DNA from: Streptosporangium oxazolinicum
GTDB taxonomy: Bacteria; Actinomycetota; Actinomycetes; Streptosporangiales; Streptosporangiaceae
Direction: 5' to 3'
Assembly: GCF_039537505.1 (NCBI RefSeq)
Contig: NZ_BAABAQ010000006.1
Span: 248,001 to 312,000, forward strand
DNA length: 64,000 bases
This document shows positions 42,409 through 51,468 of the stretch, in pieces (within the stretch, counting starts at the first letter, position 1; the number at the start of each line of letters is the position of its first letter). The notes below the pieces were generated by a model, which searched no databases, was not told the DNA's origin, and was given only the letters and a program-made list of their open reading frames with translations. The position numbers were made by a program, and so were the translations under genes.

Positions 42409-43700
42409 GACAACCTCGCGAGGGCGGGCAGGCCGGGAGAGAAGGAGGGGTTGGCCGCGCGGGCGCGGGCGGCGGAGCGCCTCGCCTCTCCGGTCAGGCC
42501 CAGGGCACGTTCGATCTCCGCGCGGTGGTGCAGCAGGAGGGCGTTGCGCCAGCCGGTGTCGGTGGCTCTCCTCGCGTACGGCAGGGCCTCGCGGCTGCGG
42601 CCGTCGCGGTGCAGGGCCCAGGCCAGGGCGTCGGCGGCGACCACGTTCGGGTTGCGGGCGTACTCGGCCCGCGCGTGTGTGACGGCCAGTGCCGGAGAGC
42701 CGTGGTCCGCCTCGTACTCGGCCCAGGTCAGATCGTCCCGCACCCCGGCCGCCCGCATCAGATCCCGCTGTGCCCGCAGCAGGGCCCACTGTTCGGAGGG
42801 GTCCCTGCCCGCGGCGGCCAGCACCTCGGCGTACTCGATCACGTACTGGGCCAGGGGCAGCCGCGCGACCACGGTGGCGTAGCGGTCGATCGCCTCGGCC
42901 GTGCGCCCGTCGAGCGCGGCGGCCCTGGCGCTCCCGGCGAGGGCGGGGACGAAGCCGGGGTCGGCCTCCAGCGCGAGCCGGTACTGTTCGGCGGCGCCGC
43001 GCAGGTCACCGGAGTGCAGGGCCAGCTCGCCCAGGTAGTGGCGGCAGTAGGCGACGTCGGCGGGGGAGAAGGCGTCGGAGAGCGCGTGTTCCAGCATCCG
43101 GCGGGCCGTCGCCCGATCGCCCCTGAGTTCGGCGTCGTAGGAGGCCCGAGTGAAGGCCGCGACACCGGGACGGAGCTCCATCATCCTGTCGACGGCCCGC
43201 CCGGCCTCCCCGTACCGGCCGAGCTGGGTGTAGGCGTCGGCCAGCACCGCATGGGCGTCCAGGCCGTAGGGGTTGGCGGCGACCGAGGAGCGGGCCAGCC
43301 GTACGGCCTCGGCGAACTCGTGGCGCCCGGCGGCGAGCGCGGCCAGGCCGCTGAGCACCTCCGGGTCGCCGGGGCTCAGCGCGGAGGCCCTGGCCAGCGC
43401 CTCCTCTGCGCGCGGGTAGGAGGACGGGTCGGCGGTGACGCGCGCCTGCTGGACGTAGGCCGCGCCAAGGCGCGCCCAGGCCAGGTGGTCGGCGGGCAGC
43501 CGCCGGAGCCGGTCGGTCAGCGCCCCGATCGCGCCGTCGAGGGAGACGGCGGAGGCGGGTGTCCCGGCGAGCTCCACCCGGGCCGGGGCGGCGGTGGCTG
43601 GCGCGGGCCGGTCGCCGGGGATCAGCGCCGCCCCGAGGGTCAGCGCCGCGGCCAGGCCCAGCACGGCCGCGGCGGTACGGGCTTTCGCGGAAGTCTTCAT
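42405..43700 (-). CDS. TPR-repeat protein with an N-terminal membrane/signal segment
   Basis: 431 aa. After a hydrophobic N-terminus (ARTAAAVLGLAAALTLGAAL) come about nine helical pairs of tetratricopeptide type (for example ADHLAWARLGAAYVQQARV, GLDAHAVLADAYTQLGRYGE, AAEQYRLALEADPGFVPALA). It is probably anchored outside the membrane. ATG 43700 is chosen for its spacing from GGAGGG; ATG 43709 is an alternative. It lies between the DUF4331 and NicO genes and likely scaffolds their products. Confidence 0.8.
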   Translation of the reverse strand: MKTSAKARTAAAVLGLAAALTLGAALIPGDRPAPATAAPARVELAGTPASAVSLDGAIGALTDRLRRLPADHLAWARLGAAYVQQARVTADPSSYPRAEEALARASALSPGDPEVLSGLAALAAGRHEFAEAVRLARSSVAANPYGLDAHAVLADAYTQLGRYGEAGRAVDRMMELRPGVAAFTRASYDAELRGDRATARRMLEHALSDAFSPADVAYCRHYLGELALHSGDLRGAAEQYRLALEADPGFVPALAGSARAAALDGRTAEAIDRYATVVARLPLAQYVIEYAEVLAAAGRDPSEQWALLRAQRDLMRAAGVRDDLTWAEYEADHGSPALAVTHARAEYARNPNVVAADALAWALHRDGRSREALPYARRATDTGWRNALLLHHRAEIERALGLTGEARRSAARARAANPSFSPGLPALARLS

Positions 43701-43776
43701 GGTCGGCATCCCTCCGGTCGGCACGGGAGCGCGCGGTCGCGCGGGGCCGGGCGGAACCCGGCCCCGCGCGCCCGCG

Positions 43777-45159
43777 TCAGCTCGCGTTCACCGACGTGTT
43801 GCCCGGCAGCGGGATGTACGGGAACACCGTGCCGAACGACTTGTCGTTGGCGTCGACCTTGTCGCCCGCGGCCAGCGCGTCGACGAGCTTGCCGGTCTGC
43901 GCGGCGCCCGCCATCGCCTGGAGAGCGATGTCGATCACGTCGTCACCGAGGCGGCGGCCGTTCGGGAAGCCCTGGAGGTCTCCGGCGAGCACGCCGAGCC
44001 TGTTCGGGGTCGCGGCGGGCGGGATCGCCATGTTCAGCCGCAGCATCTCCGACGGGCGCAGCTTCCCGGCGTCCTTGTTGAGGCTCTGCGAGTTGAGGTC
44101 GGCCTTGATCGGGCCGTTCTCCTTGGCGATGCCGGTGAGGAAGATCTCGACCAGGTCGTTGCGGGGCGTCTTCGGCGCCTTGAGACCGTAGATGGCCTCC
44201 AGGAGCTTGGGCACCTCGGGTTCGGTGACGCGCTTGACGACGGCGGGAACCCCGGCGTCCTGGTCCGGCGGCAGGGCGTTGAAGGCGTCCTTCAGCCCGG
44301 CTGGGACCACGACCTCGTTGACCAGCGGCTGGCCCAGGCGGGAGACCTGGACGTAGCCCTTCGGGCTCCACTTGTCGACGGTGGACCAGACGCCGACGAC
44401 GGGGTTGCGCTTCGGGTCGCCGCGCAGCGCGATCTCGTCCTTGGGCAGCTGGAGGGCGAGGCTGTGCACGTTGTAGCCCTTGAGCGTGTCCTGGCCGACC
44501 TCGGACAGGTCGCCGCCGTACAGCAGGTCGAAGACCCGCAGGTCGGCGAAGAACGCCTCGTCCGACTGCCCGGCGAAGACGTTGCCCCCGCCGGGGAGCT
44601 TCTTGACGGCCTGGGCGCGCAGCGCGCCATAGTCGGGAATGGAGGCGGGACCGGTGTTGCTCGGCGCCACCACTCCGTTCGCGACCAGGGTCCTGGTGCC
44701 GTGCGCGGTGCTCCTGGTGAGCTTGTACCGCTGCCTGAACAGCAGGTTCTCGTCGTTCAGCGAGGTGATGGGGCCGTTGTTGTACAGGAAGGTGCCGTTG
44801 CCGCGCCGGTCCTCGTTGCGGAACGTCCACTGGTAGACGACGTCGGGCTTGGCGTCGCCATTGCTGTCGATCTTGATGTTGTAGCGGGAGTTGGTGTCGA
44901 ACTGGTAGAAGTTCGGGCCGCCGTTCGGCTCCTCGAACGGGATGAAGTTGGCCAGCAGCGTGACGGTGCCGGGCTTGTCGGGACTGACGAACGCGTACAC
45001 GTCCGTGTTGTCGTTGCGGGGGTCACCCGCGATCATCGGCGCCTCGCGGTGCGAGGAGGCGGTGCCGGTCTCGGCCCTGAGCAGGGTGAACGAGGAAACG
45101 GTCAACGCCCCTATGACGCCCATGCCGATCAGGGCGCGCCGGTTGATCCGGAGCTCCAT
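43777..45159 (-). CDS. DUF4331 family secreted protein
   Basis: 460 aa. A Tat-like N-terminus (INRRALIGMGVIGALTVSSF) precedes the hallmark SSHREAPMIAGDPRNDNTDVYAFV of DUF4331 proteins. The domain spans the rest (FEEPNGGPNFYQFDTNSRYN, VVGVWSTVDKW, RLGQPLVNEVVVP, FLTGIAKENGPIKADLN in sequence). Function unknown. It heads a three-gene operon with TPR and NicO proteins, an arrangement I have seen in actinobacteria, suggesting metal or periplasmic substrate handling. Confidence 0.88.
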   Translation of the reverse strand: MELRINRRALIGMGVIGALTVSSFTLLRAETGTASSHREAPMIAGDPRNDNTDVYAFVSPDKPGTVTLLANFIPFEEPNGGPNFYQFDTNSRYNIKIDSNGDAKPDVVYQWTFRNEDRRGNGTFLYNNGPITSLNDENLLFRQRYKLTRSTAHGTRTLVANGVVAPSNTGPASIPDYGALRAQAVKKLPGGGNVFAGQSDEAFFADLRVFDLLYGGDLSEVGQDTLKGYNVHSLALQLPKDEIALRGDPKRNPVVGVWSTVDKWSPKGYVQVSRLGQPLVNEVVVPAGLKDAFNALPPDQDAGVPAVVKRVTEPEVPKLLEAIYGLKAPKTPRNDLVEIFLTGIAKENGPIKADLNSQSLNKDAGKLRPSEMLRLNMAIPPAATPNRLGVLAGDLQGFPNGRRLGDDVIDIALQAMAGAAQTGKLVDALAAGDKVDANDKSFGTVFPYIPLPGNTSVNAS

Positions 45160-45415
45160 GTCAGTTGGTCCTTTCGGCCGCCGGTCACGGTGTGACCGGC
45201 CGTGGGTACGGGGGAGGAAGGATCCGGCCGGATTCCTCGGCGCCCATTCGCCGCCGTGGCCGCCCCGGATTGGTCCTGGGGGAGATGAGTTTTCGCTGCC
45301 TCATTTATCGATTCATCAGGGGAAATGGGCGGTAACGCCTTTTTGGTACTGATCTCGTCGTCGGACTCCTGGCTCCCGTACAGACCCCGGCCGATCCGAA
45401 GAGGACGTCGCCTTG

Positions 45416-45470
45416 GCGTCAACCTGTATTGACAGTGTCGATGGCGTCAACTTATGTTGACGCCATCGAC
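45416..45470 (+). promoter_or_regulatory. Strong promoter overlapped by a perfect 15-bp palindrome
   Basis: TTGACA (45429-45434) and TTATGT (45452-45457) are separated by 17 nt, a near-consensus sigma-70 promoter. The palindrome with arms GTCGATGGCGTCAAC (45437-45451) and GTTGACGCCATCGAC (45456-45470) covers the spacer and the -10 box. A second GTCAA-N6-TTGAC dyad (45418-45433) overlaps the -35. Tight repression is expected. No regulator gene lies next to it. Confidence 0.78.
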
Positions 45471-45509
45471 TTTCGCTACAAAACAGGGCGAGACGCTCGG
45501 GGTGGGCTC

Positions 45510-47387
45510 ATGCGCGGTAGACAGAAAAGGCAGCCGGAGGCCGATCGCGTCGATTGGGAAGGGAACACGTTGCCGGGGGTCACATTGACGGACGACACGG
45601 GGCAGGGAGACGCGGGATCAGAGAGGACGGGACCGGGAGACGCGGAGCCGGGGGACCCGGTGCCCGAGACCGCGTCCTGGCGGTTGCTGGTCGCGTACAT
45701 ACGGCCCCATCGAGGGGTCCTGCTGCTGGGCGGGGCGCTCAGCCTCCTCGGCTCGCTGGCCGGGCTGGCGATGCCGCTCCTGGCCAAGACGGTCATCGAC
45801 GCCTTCGGCGAGCAGCGTTCCCTGCTCGGCCCGGTGCTCGGCCTGACCGCCGCCGTGCTCCTGGGCGCGGCCATCGGCGCGCTGGGCAACTACGTGCTGG
45901 AACGGATGGGCGAGGGCATCGTCTTCTCCGCCCGCCGCGGCCTGGTCGACCGGATGCTGCGGCTGCGGGTGTCCGAGGTCGACCGGCTCAAGCCGGGTGA
46001 CCTGATGTCCCGGGTGACCTCCGACACCACGCTGCTGCGGGCGGTGTTCACCAGCGGCGTGGTCGAGACGGTCAGCTCGCTGTTCATGCTCGTGGGCGCC
46101 GTGGTGATGATGGCGCTCATCGACGGGCTGCTGCTGCTCATCACGCTGGGAGTGCTGGTCGTGGTCGGCGGGTTCGTCAGCCTGATCATGCCCCGCATCC
46201 GGCGCGCCTCGATGCAGGCGCAGGTCGCGGTCGGCGAGATGGGCGCGGTCCTCGACCGGGTGCTCCAGGCGTTCCGTACGGTCAAGGCCAGCGGTGCCGA
46301 GGAGCGGGAGATCGCCTCGGTGAGCGAGGCGGCCCGCGAGGCGCGCGACCGGGGGGTCGCCGTCGCCTGGCTGGCCTCGATCGCCGGTGTCTCGGCGTGG
46401 GTCTCCGCGCAGCTGGCCTTCGTGGCCGTGCTCGGCGTGGGCGGCGCGCGGGTCTCCTCGGGCGCGCTGGAGGTCTCCTCGCTGATCGCCTTCCTGCTGT
46501 ACCTGTTCTACCTGGTCGCCCCCATCGGCCAGCTGGTCCAGGGCTTCACCCAGGTGCAGAACGGCCTGGCCGCGGTGAAGCGGATCCGCGAGATCGAGGA
46601 ACTGCCCGCCGAGGAGGCGGACGGCGCGGTGTACGAGGTCGGCACGGCCCCGGCCGGGGTGGTCTTCGAGGGCATCGCCTTCCGCTACGGCGACGACAGG
46701 CCGGTCGTCCACGACGACGTCTCCTTCGAGGTGCCCGCGGGCGGGCTGACCGCCCTGGTGGGGCCTTCGGGGGCGGGCAAGTCCACGGTCTTCGCCCTGC
46801 TGGAGCGGTTCTACGAGCAGCAGGCGGGGACGATCACGATCGACGGCCGCGACATCGCGGACTGGCCGCTCGCCGAGTTGCGCGCCTGCCTCGGCTACGT
46901 CGAGCAGGACGCGCCGGTGCTGGACGGCACGCTCAGGGAGAACCTCGTCTTCGCCGCGCCGGGTGTGGACGAGGCCGACATCTGGCGGGTGCTCGCCCGC
47001 ACCCGCCTGGAGGACCTGGTCTCCCGGCTCCCCGAGGGGCTGGAGACCCGGGTCGGCCATCGGGGGATCATGCTCTCCGGCGGCGAGCGCCAGCGGGTCG
47101 CCATCGCCCGCGCCCTGCTGCGCAGTCCCAGGCTCCTGCTGCTCGACGAGGCCACCTCCCAGCTCGACGCGGTCAACGAGCTGCGGCTCCGCGAGGTGAT
47201 CGCGGAGGTGGCGGCGGAGACGACCGTGCTGGTGATCGCCCACCGCCTCTCCACCGTGGCCGGGGCCGACCGGATCGTGGTGATGGAGGCGGGCCGGGTG
47301 CGGGCCGTGGGAACCCACGACGAGCTGCTCGCCGGCGACCCCCTCTACCGTGAGCTGGCCGCCACCCAGTTCCTGCTGCCCACCTAG
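45510..47387 (+). CDS. ABC exporter (fused membrane and ATPase domains)
   Basis: 625 aa, half-transporter of the MsbA/LmrA (type IV) kind. After ~65 disordered residues come six membrane segments (residues ~70-350) and the ATPase domain: Walker A GPSGAGKST, Q-loop YVEQDAPVLDG, signature MLSGGERQRVAIARAL, Walker B LLLLDEATSQLD, H-loop IAHRLST. It should work as a homodimer and export a drug, lipid or peptide. ATG 45510 is chosen because starts further upstream would lie inside the promoter. A terminator follows at 47615. Confidence 0.9.
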   Translation: MRGRQKRQPEADRVDWEGNTLPGVTLTDDTGQGDAGSERTGPGDAEPGDPVPETASWRLLVAYIRPHRGVLLLGGALSLLGSLAGLAMPLLAKTVIDAFGEQRSLLGPVLGLTAAVLLGAAIGALGNYVLERMGEGIVFSARRGLVDRMLRLRVSEVDRLKPGDLMSRVTSDTTLLRAVFTSGVVETVSSLFMLVGAVVMMALIDGLLLLITLGVLVVVGGFVSLIMPRIRRASMQAQVAVGEMGAVLDRVLQAFRTVKASGAEEREIASVSEAAREARDRGVAVAWLASIAGVSAWVSAQLAFVAVLGVGGARVSSGALEVSSLIAFLLYLFYLVAPIGQLVQGFTQVQNGLAAVKRIREIEELPAEEADGAVYEVGTAPAGVVFEGIAFRYGDDRPVVHDDVSFEVPAGGLTALVGPSGAGKSTVFALLERFYEQQAGTITIDGRDIADWPLAELRACLGYVEQDAPVLDGTLRENLVFAAPGVDEADIWRVLARTRLEDLVSRLPEGLETRVGHRGIMLSGGERQRVAIARALLRSPRLLLLDEATSQLDAVNELRLREVIAEVAAETTVLVIAHRLSTVAGADRIVVMEAGRVRAVGTHDELLAGDPLYRELAATQFLLPT

Positions 47388-47614
47388 ACCTGCGGTCACC
47401 GGCTCGGTTGGGTAAATTCATATCGTCCATAAAGGAATAATTCGGGCATCGGGTCGAGGGGCTGATTCGCCGTCCGGCGAACCGGGAATCCCCGCCTGTG
47501 CGAAGCCTCTCCTTCGCATCGGAGCGCCCATCGGGCGCGCGCGCCGCATTCGATCACCCGGTCCCGTCCGTGCGGGACGAGGATCGGGGCGTGGCGATCG
47601 TTACGGCTACCACC

Positions 47615-47653
47615 GGGGGTGCCACGGGCGTGCTGCCCGGGGCACCCCCTTTT
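47615..47653 (+). terminator. Rho-independent terminator
   Basis: GGGGGTGCC (47615-47623) pairs with GGCACCCCC (47641-47649); an inner CGGGC/GCCCG extends the stem. TTTT follows at 47650-47653. It is well downstream of the ABC exporter gene and just before the hutU promoter. Confidence 0.72.
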
Positions 47654-47687
47654 CCGGGTTGACCTGTAGCCTCCGGGTGACCAAATA

Positions 47688-47703
47688 TGAATACGTTCAT
47701 TCA
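47688..47703 (+). promoter_or_regulatory. Candidate hut operator 1
   Basis: TGAATA-CGTT-CATTCA, an imperfect 6-4-6 palindrome just after a likely -10 region and before hutU. The same motif is present before the AllC-like/hutF/hutI operon at 54230-54245. Confidence 0.6.
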
Positions 47704-47724
47704 TTCCTGAGGGGGAGGTCGGGC

Positions 47725-49380
47725 ATGTCCGGCAGCCGGATTGTGCGCGCGCCGCGCGGCACCACGCTCACCGCCAAGGGGTGGCCGCAGGAGGCGGCGC
47801 TCCGCATGATCCAGAACAATCTCGATCCCGAGGTCGCCGAGCATCCGGAACAGCTCGTCGTCTACGGCGGCTCGGGCAAGGCCGCCCGCGACTGGCGCTC
47901 CTTCGACGCGATCACCCGTACCCTGACCACCCTGGAGGGCGACGAGACGCTGCTGGTGCAGTCGGGGCGCCCCGTCGGGGTGTTCCGCACCCACGAGTGG
48001 GCGCCCCGGGTGCTCATCGCCAACTCCAACCTGGTGCCCGACTGGGCCGACTGGGAGGAGTTCCGGCGCCTGGAGGCCGCCGGGCTGACCATGTACGGGC
48101 AGATGACGGCCGGTTCCTGGATCTACATCGGCACCCAGGGCATCCTGCAGGGTACCTACGAGACCTTCGGGGCCGTGGCCGCCAAGAGGTTCGGCGGGAG
48201 CCTCGCCGGGACGATCACGCTGACCGCCGGGCTCGGTGGCATGGGCGGCGCCCAGCCGCTGGCGGTGACCATGAACGGCGGCGTGGTGATCTGCGTCGAC
48301 TGTGACCCCAGGTCGATCGACCGGCGGATCGAGCACCGCTACCTGGACGTCCGCGCCGCCGACCTCGACGAGGCGCTGCGTCTGGCGTACGAGGCCCGCG
48401 ACCAGCGCAGGCCGCTGAGCATCGGGGTCGAGGGCAACGCGGCCGAGGTCGTGCCCGAGCTGCTCCGCAGGGGCGCCGAGATCGACGTCGTCACCGACCA
48501 GACGTCCGCCCACGACCCGCTGATGTACCTGCCGGTCGGCGTGGCCTTCGAGGACATGGCCGACGAGCGCGAGAAGGACCCGGCGGGCTTCACCCGCAGG
48601 GCCCGCGAGTCCATGGCCGCCCACGTGGAGGCCATGGTCGGTTTCCAGGACGCCGGGGCCGAGGTCTTCGACTACGGCAACTCGATCCGGGGCGAGGCGC
48701 GGCTCGCGGGCTACACCCGCGCGTTCGACTTCCCCGGCTTCGTGCCCGCCTACATCCGGCCGCTGTTCTGCGAGGGCAAGGGCCCGTTCCGCTGGGCCGC
48801 GCTGTCCGGCTCCGCCTCCGACATCGCCAAGACCGACCGCGCGATCCTGGAGCTGTTCCCCGACAACGAACCGCTCGCCCGGTGGATCCGGCTGGCCGGG
48901 GAGAAGGTCCACTTCCAGGGCCTGCCCGCCCGCATCTGCTGGCTCGGTTACGGTGAGCGCCACCTGGCCGGGGAGCGGTTCAACGACATGGTGGCCTCGG
49001 GGGAGATCGAGGCCCCGCTGGTGATCGGCCGCGACCACCTCGACTGCGGCAGCGTCGCGAGCCCGTACCGGGAGACCGAGGGCATGGCCGACGGCTCCGA
49101 CGCGATTGCCGACTGGCCGCTGCTGAACGCCATGCTCAACGTCGCCTCCGGCGCCGCGTGGGTCTCCATCCACCACGGCGGCGGCGTCGGCATCGGCCGT
49201 TCCATCCACGCCGGGCAGGTCACCGTCGCCGACGGCACGAAACTCGCCGGGGAGAAGCTCAACCGGGTCCTCACCAACGACCCCGGCATGGGCGTCATCC
49301 GCCACGTCGACGCCGGATACGACGAGGCCGTCACCGTGGCCGGGGAGCGGGGTGTCCGCGTCCCGATGCGTGAGTCCTGA
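47725..49380 (+). CDS. hutU: Urocanate hydratase
   Basis: Second step of histidine degradation: urocanate to imidazolonepropionate, using tightly bound NAD as an electrophile. The 551-aa length is normal. Motifs: VYGGSGKAARDW, GQMTAGSWIYIGTQGILQGT, the NAD loop GGMGGAQPLA, and the catalytic region ICWLGYGERHLAG with RDHLDCGSVASPYRET. ATG 47725 sits behind GGGGGAGG. hutH is not in the window; hutF and hutI lie ~6 kb downstream in a separate unit with the same operator motif. Confidence 0.97.
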   Translation: MSGSRIVRAPRGTTLTAKGWPQEAALRMIQNNLDPEVAEHPEQLVVYGGSGKAARDWRSFDAITRTLTTLEGDETLLVQSGRPVGVFRTHEWAPRVLIANSNLVPDWADWEEFRRLEAAGLTMYGQMTAGSWIYIGTQGILQGTYETFGAVAAKRFGGSLAGTITLTAGLGGMGGAQPLAVTMNGGVVICVDCDPRSIDRRIEHRYLDVRAADLDEALRLAYEARDQRRPLSIGVEGNAAEVVPELLRRGAEIDVVTDQTSAHDPLMYLPVGVAFEDMADEREKDPAGFTRRARESMAAHVEAMVGFQDAGAEVFDYGNSIRGEARLAGYTRAFDFPGFVPAYIRPLFCEGKGPFRWAALSGSASDIAKTDRAILELFPDNEPLARWIRLAGEKVHFQGLPARICWLGYGERHLAGERFNDMVASGEIEAPLVIGRDHLDCGSVASPYRETEGMADGSDAIADWPLLNAMLNVASGAAWVSIHHGGGVGIGRSIHAGQVTVADGTKLAGEKLNRVLTNDPGMGVIRHVDAGYDEAVTVAGERGVRVPMRES

Positions 49381-49658
49381 CGGGAGGCGCGCCCTGCCCG
49401 GCGCCCGTCTGGTTCGCGTGCCGCGTCCCGACGCCCATGCGAGCCCTGACCGGGCGCGGGTCACGGCGGCCGGACCACGTCATCCGCCGCACAGCCCGTG
49501 CGAGTCCACGGACCGGGGGACACACGGTTACCGGCTGGGGCGTAGCGGCGCCGGTTCGCGTGCCGCGTCCCGATTCCGGGCGCGAATCCTTCCGGTGCCG
49601 CTCACTCCCTCCCGCCCGGGTGTATGAACGACAGCGGGGCGGGGCGGACGGGAGGGGA

Positions 49659-50516
49659 ATGCTCGTGGGTGTTCGAGCGGTTGGAGGGGGCGTGGGTGAC
49701 GGACTCGACCGGCTTCTGGAGGGGCGGCGGCTGTCGCCCGTGCAACGGCGGATCGCGCGCTATCTGGGTGACCACCTGTCCGAGGCCGTCTTCCTGTCCA
49801 GCGTGGAGCTGGCCGACCGGGCCGGGGTGAGCCAGCCGTCGGTGACGCGGTTCGCGATGGTGCTCGGCTTCGCGGGATACCCCGAGCTCAGGCAGGCGCT
49901 GCGGCCCCTGGTCGTGGGCGGCAGGAGGCCGTCGCGGGCCAACGACCTGCAGACCGCGATCGACGTGGAGATCGACAACCTGCGGAGCGTGCGCGACGCG
50001 CTGAGCGACCCCTCCGACCTCACGGAGCTGGGCGCCAACCTGGCGGGATGCGAGCCCCTGCCGGTGCTGGGCCTGCGGGTGTCGAGCGGGCTGGCCACCA
50101 CGTTCGCCTACTTCGCGCGCCGGATCCACCCCGACGTCCGCCTGCTGACCCACGGCGGCTCCGAGCTGGCCGACGGCCTGTACGCCGCGCGCCGGGCGGG
50201 AGCGGGCTGGCTGGTCGCGGTGGTCCTGCCCCGCTACCCGGCCGAGGCCGTGCAGGCTCTGCGCGGCGCCCGCGACCTCGGCCTGCGTACGGCGGTGATC
50301 ACCGATCGGCGGGACGTGCCCTTCGAGGCCGACGTGATCCTGCCCGCCCCCGTCGGCGAGCGGCTGGTCTTCGACTCGCACGCGGGACCGCTCGCCCTGG
50401 CCATGGTGCTGGTGGAGGCGATGGCCGACGCGGCGCCGCTGCGCACCCAGGCCCGGCTGGACGAGTACGAGCGGATGATCGACCAGGCCGGGGTTTTCAC
50501 CGAGCAGCTCGACTGA
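49659..50516 (+). CDS. MurR/RpiR-family regulator with SIS domain
   Basis: 285 aa. The N-terminal RpiR-type HTH spans residues ~20-85 (LSPVQRRIARYLGDHLSEAV, VELADRAGVSQPSVTRFA). A C-terminal SIS fold (GLRVSSGLATTFAYFARRI, AVVLPRYPAEAVQALRGARD, VITDRRDVPFEADVILP) binds a phosphosugar or related ligand. ATG 49659, GTG 49665 and GTG 49692 are possible starts; the spacing from GGAGGGG favours 49665 or 49659. It lies between hutU and the other hut genes and is a candidate hut regulator, although no copy of the hut palindrome precedes it. Confidence 0.85.
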   Translation: MLVGVRAVGGGVGDGLDRLLEGRRLSPVQRRIARYLGDHLSEAVFLSSVELADRAGVSQPSVTRFAMVLGFAGYPELRQALRPLVVGGRRPSRANDLQTAIDVEIDNLRSVRDALSDPSDLTELGANLAGCEPLPVLGLRVSSGLATTFAYFARRIHPDVRLLTHGGSELADGLYAARRAGAGWLVAVVLPRYPAEAVQALRGARDLGLRTAVITDRRDVPFEADVILPAPVGERLVFDSHAGPLALAMVLVEAMADAAPLRTQARLDEYERMIDQAGVFTEQLD

Positions 50517-50540
50517 CGGCGCGGCAGACGCCGCGTCACC

Positions 50541-50705
50541 TTAGGGCCTGTTTTGTGGATCTTTTCGCCTACCGCGGTTGCCCAGGCGGCGCCCCGCGGC
50601 GTTGTCGTCGTCGCCCATAACTCCGTTATGAACTCCTCCTCCGCCTTGCGGGGCATCCACCTGGACGATCCTCGCCACGGCGAAGACCCACAAAACAGGC
50701 CCTAA
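50541..50705. mobile_element. 165-bp MITE with 18-bp perfect terminal inverted repeats
   Basis: The left end TTAGGGCCTGTTTTGTGG (50541-50558) is exactly repeated in inverse at 50688-50705. Similarity of the two arms continues inwards (ATCTTTTCGCC versus GTCTTCGCC). No ORF fits inside. If TA is the target duplication, the element proper is 50543-50703, which resembles insertions by IS630/Tc1- or IS5-like transposases. The right end supplies the stop codon of the neighbouring ABC permease gene. Confidence 0.8.
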
Positions 50706-51451
50706 CCCGCGAGTCGTTTCATCGAGCTGACCGACCAGCGCAGGCTGATCGCGGACAGGACCAGGATGAGGCCGAAGGCCAGCGGGATCGAGCCGTCGGA
50801 GAAGTCGCCGTCGAACAGCGCCCGGCCCGCCTCGACCGCGTGGTAGAGCGGGTTGAACTGCGCGACCGCCCGCATCCAGTCGGGGGCCAGCGACATGGGC
50901 AGCATGATGCCGGTGAGCAGGATCAGCGGCATCGCGAAGAACTGCATGATCTGCGACATGCCGTTCTCGTCGCGCAGCGCCAGCGCCATGCCGTACGACA
51001 GGCCGGAGGCGAGCAGCCCGGTGGCGGCCATCAGCACCAGCATGACCGCGAGCCCCGGCAGACTGGCCCGCATGCCCATCAGCGTGGCCAGCGCGATCAC
51101 CAGCAGGGCCTGGACGACCAGCACGATCATGTCGCGCAGGGTGCGGCCCAGCACGATCGCGGGCCGCCAGACGGCGCTGACCGCGAGGCGCTCCAGGTAG
51201 CCGTTGCGGATCTCGTTGATCATGCCGAAGCCCACGAAGAGCGAGCCGAACAGGGCGACCATCATCATCACGCCGGGCGTGAACATCCGCAGCGTGTCGC
51301 CCATGGTGCCGCCCGCGCTGGTGTTGGCCACCAGCGGTGCGAAGAGGAGCAGGTACAGAACGGGCTGCATCAGGCCGAACAGCGGCCAGATGGGGTTGCG
51401 CAGGGTGCTCCTGAGCTCGTAGCCCAGGAACAACATCGTGTGTCGGAGCAC
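50702..51451 (-). CDS. ABC-2 type permease (drug exporter)
   Basis: 249 aa with six membrane segments, beginning MLRHTMLFLGYELRSTLRNP and containing the ABC-2 signature region FGMINEIRNGYLERLAVSAVWRP. It resembles the DrrB-type permeases. It starts 17 nt after its ATPase gene. The TAG stop is provided by the right end of the MITE, so the original C-terminus may have been slightly different; only a few residues after MKRLAG could be affected. Confidence 0.88.
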   Translation of the reverse strand: MLRHTMLFLGYELRSTLRNPIWPLFGLMQPVLYLLLFAPLVANTSAGGTMGDTLRMFTPGVMMMVALFGSLFVGFGMINEIRNGYLERLAVSAVWRPAIVLGRTLRDMIVLVVQALLVIALATLMGMRASLPGLAVMLVLMAATGLLASGLSYGMALALRDENGMSQIMQFFAMPLILLTGIMLPMSLAPDWMRAVAQFNPLYHAVEAGRALFDGDFSDGSIPLAFGLILVLSAISLRWSVSSMKRLAG

Positions 51452-51468
51452 GGGGGGTCCTTGTCGTC

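Larger units (their letters stand above)
47388..47724 (+). other. Intergenic: terminator, then the hutU promoter and operator
   Basis: 337 nt without a gene. It contains the terminator at 47615-47653, a TTGACC -35-like box at 47659-47664, an AT-rich AAATAT at about 47683-47688 and the hut-type palindrome at 47688-47703. GGGGGAGG at 47711-47718 is the hutU ribosome site. Confidence 0.6.

Noticed and set aside
45429..45509. Upstream extension of the ABC exporter to TTG 45429
   Set aside because: That codon is the -35 box of the promoter; transcription should start after about 45460.
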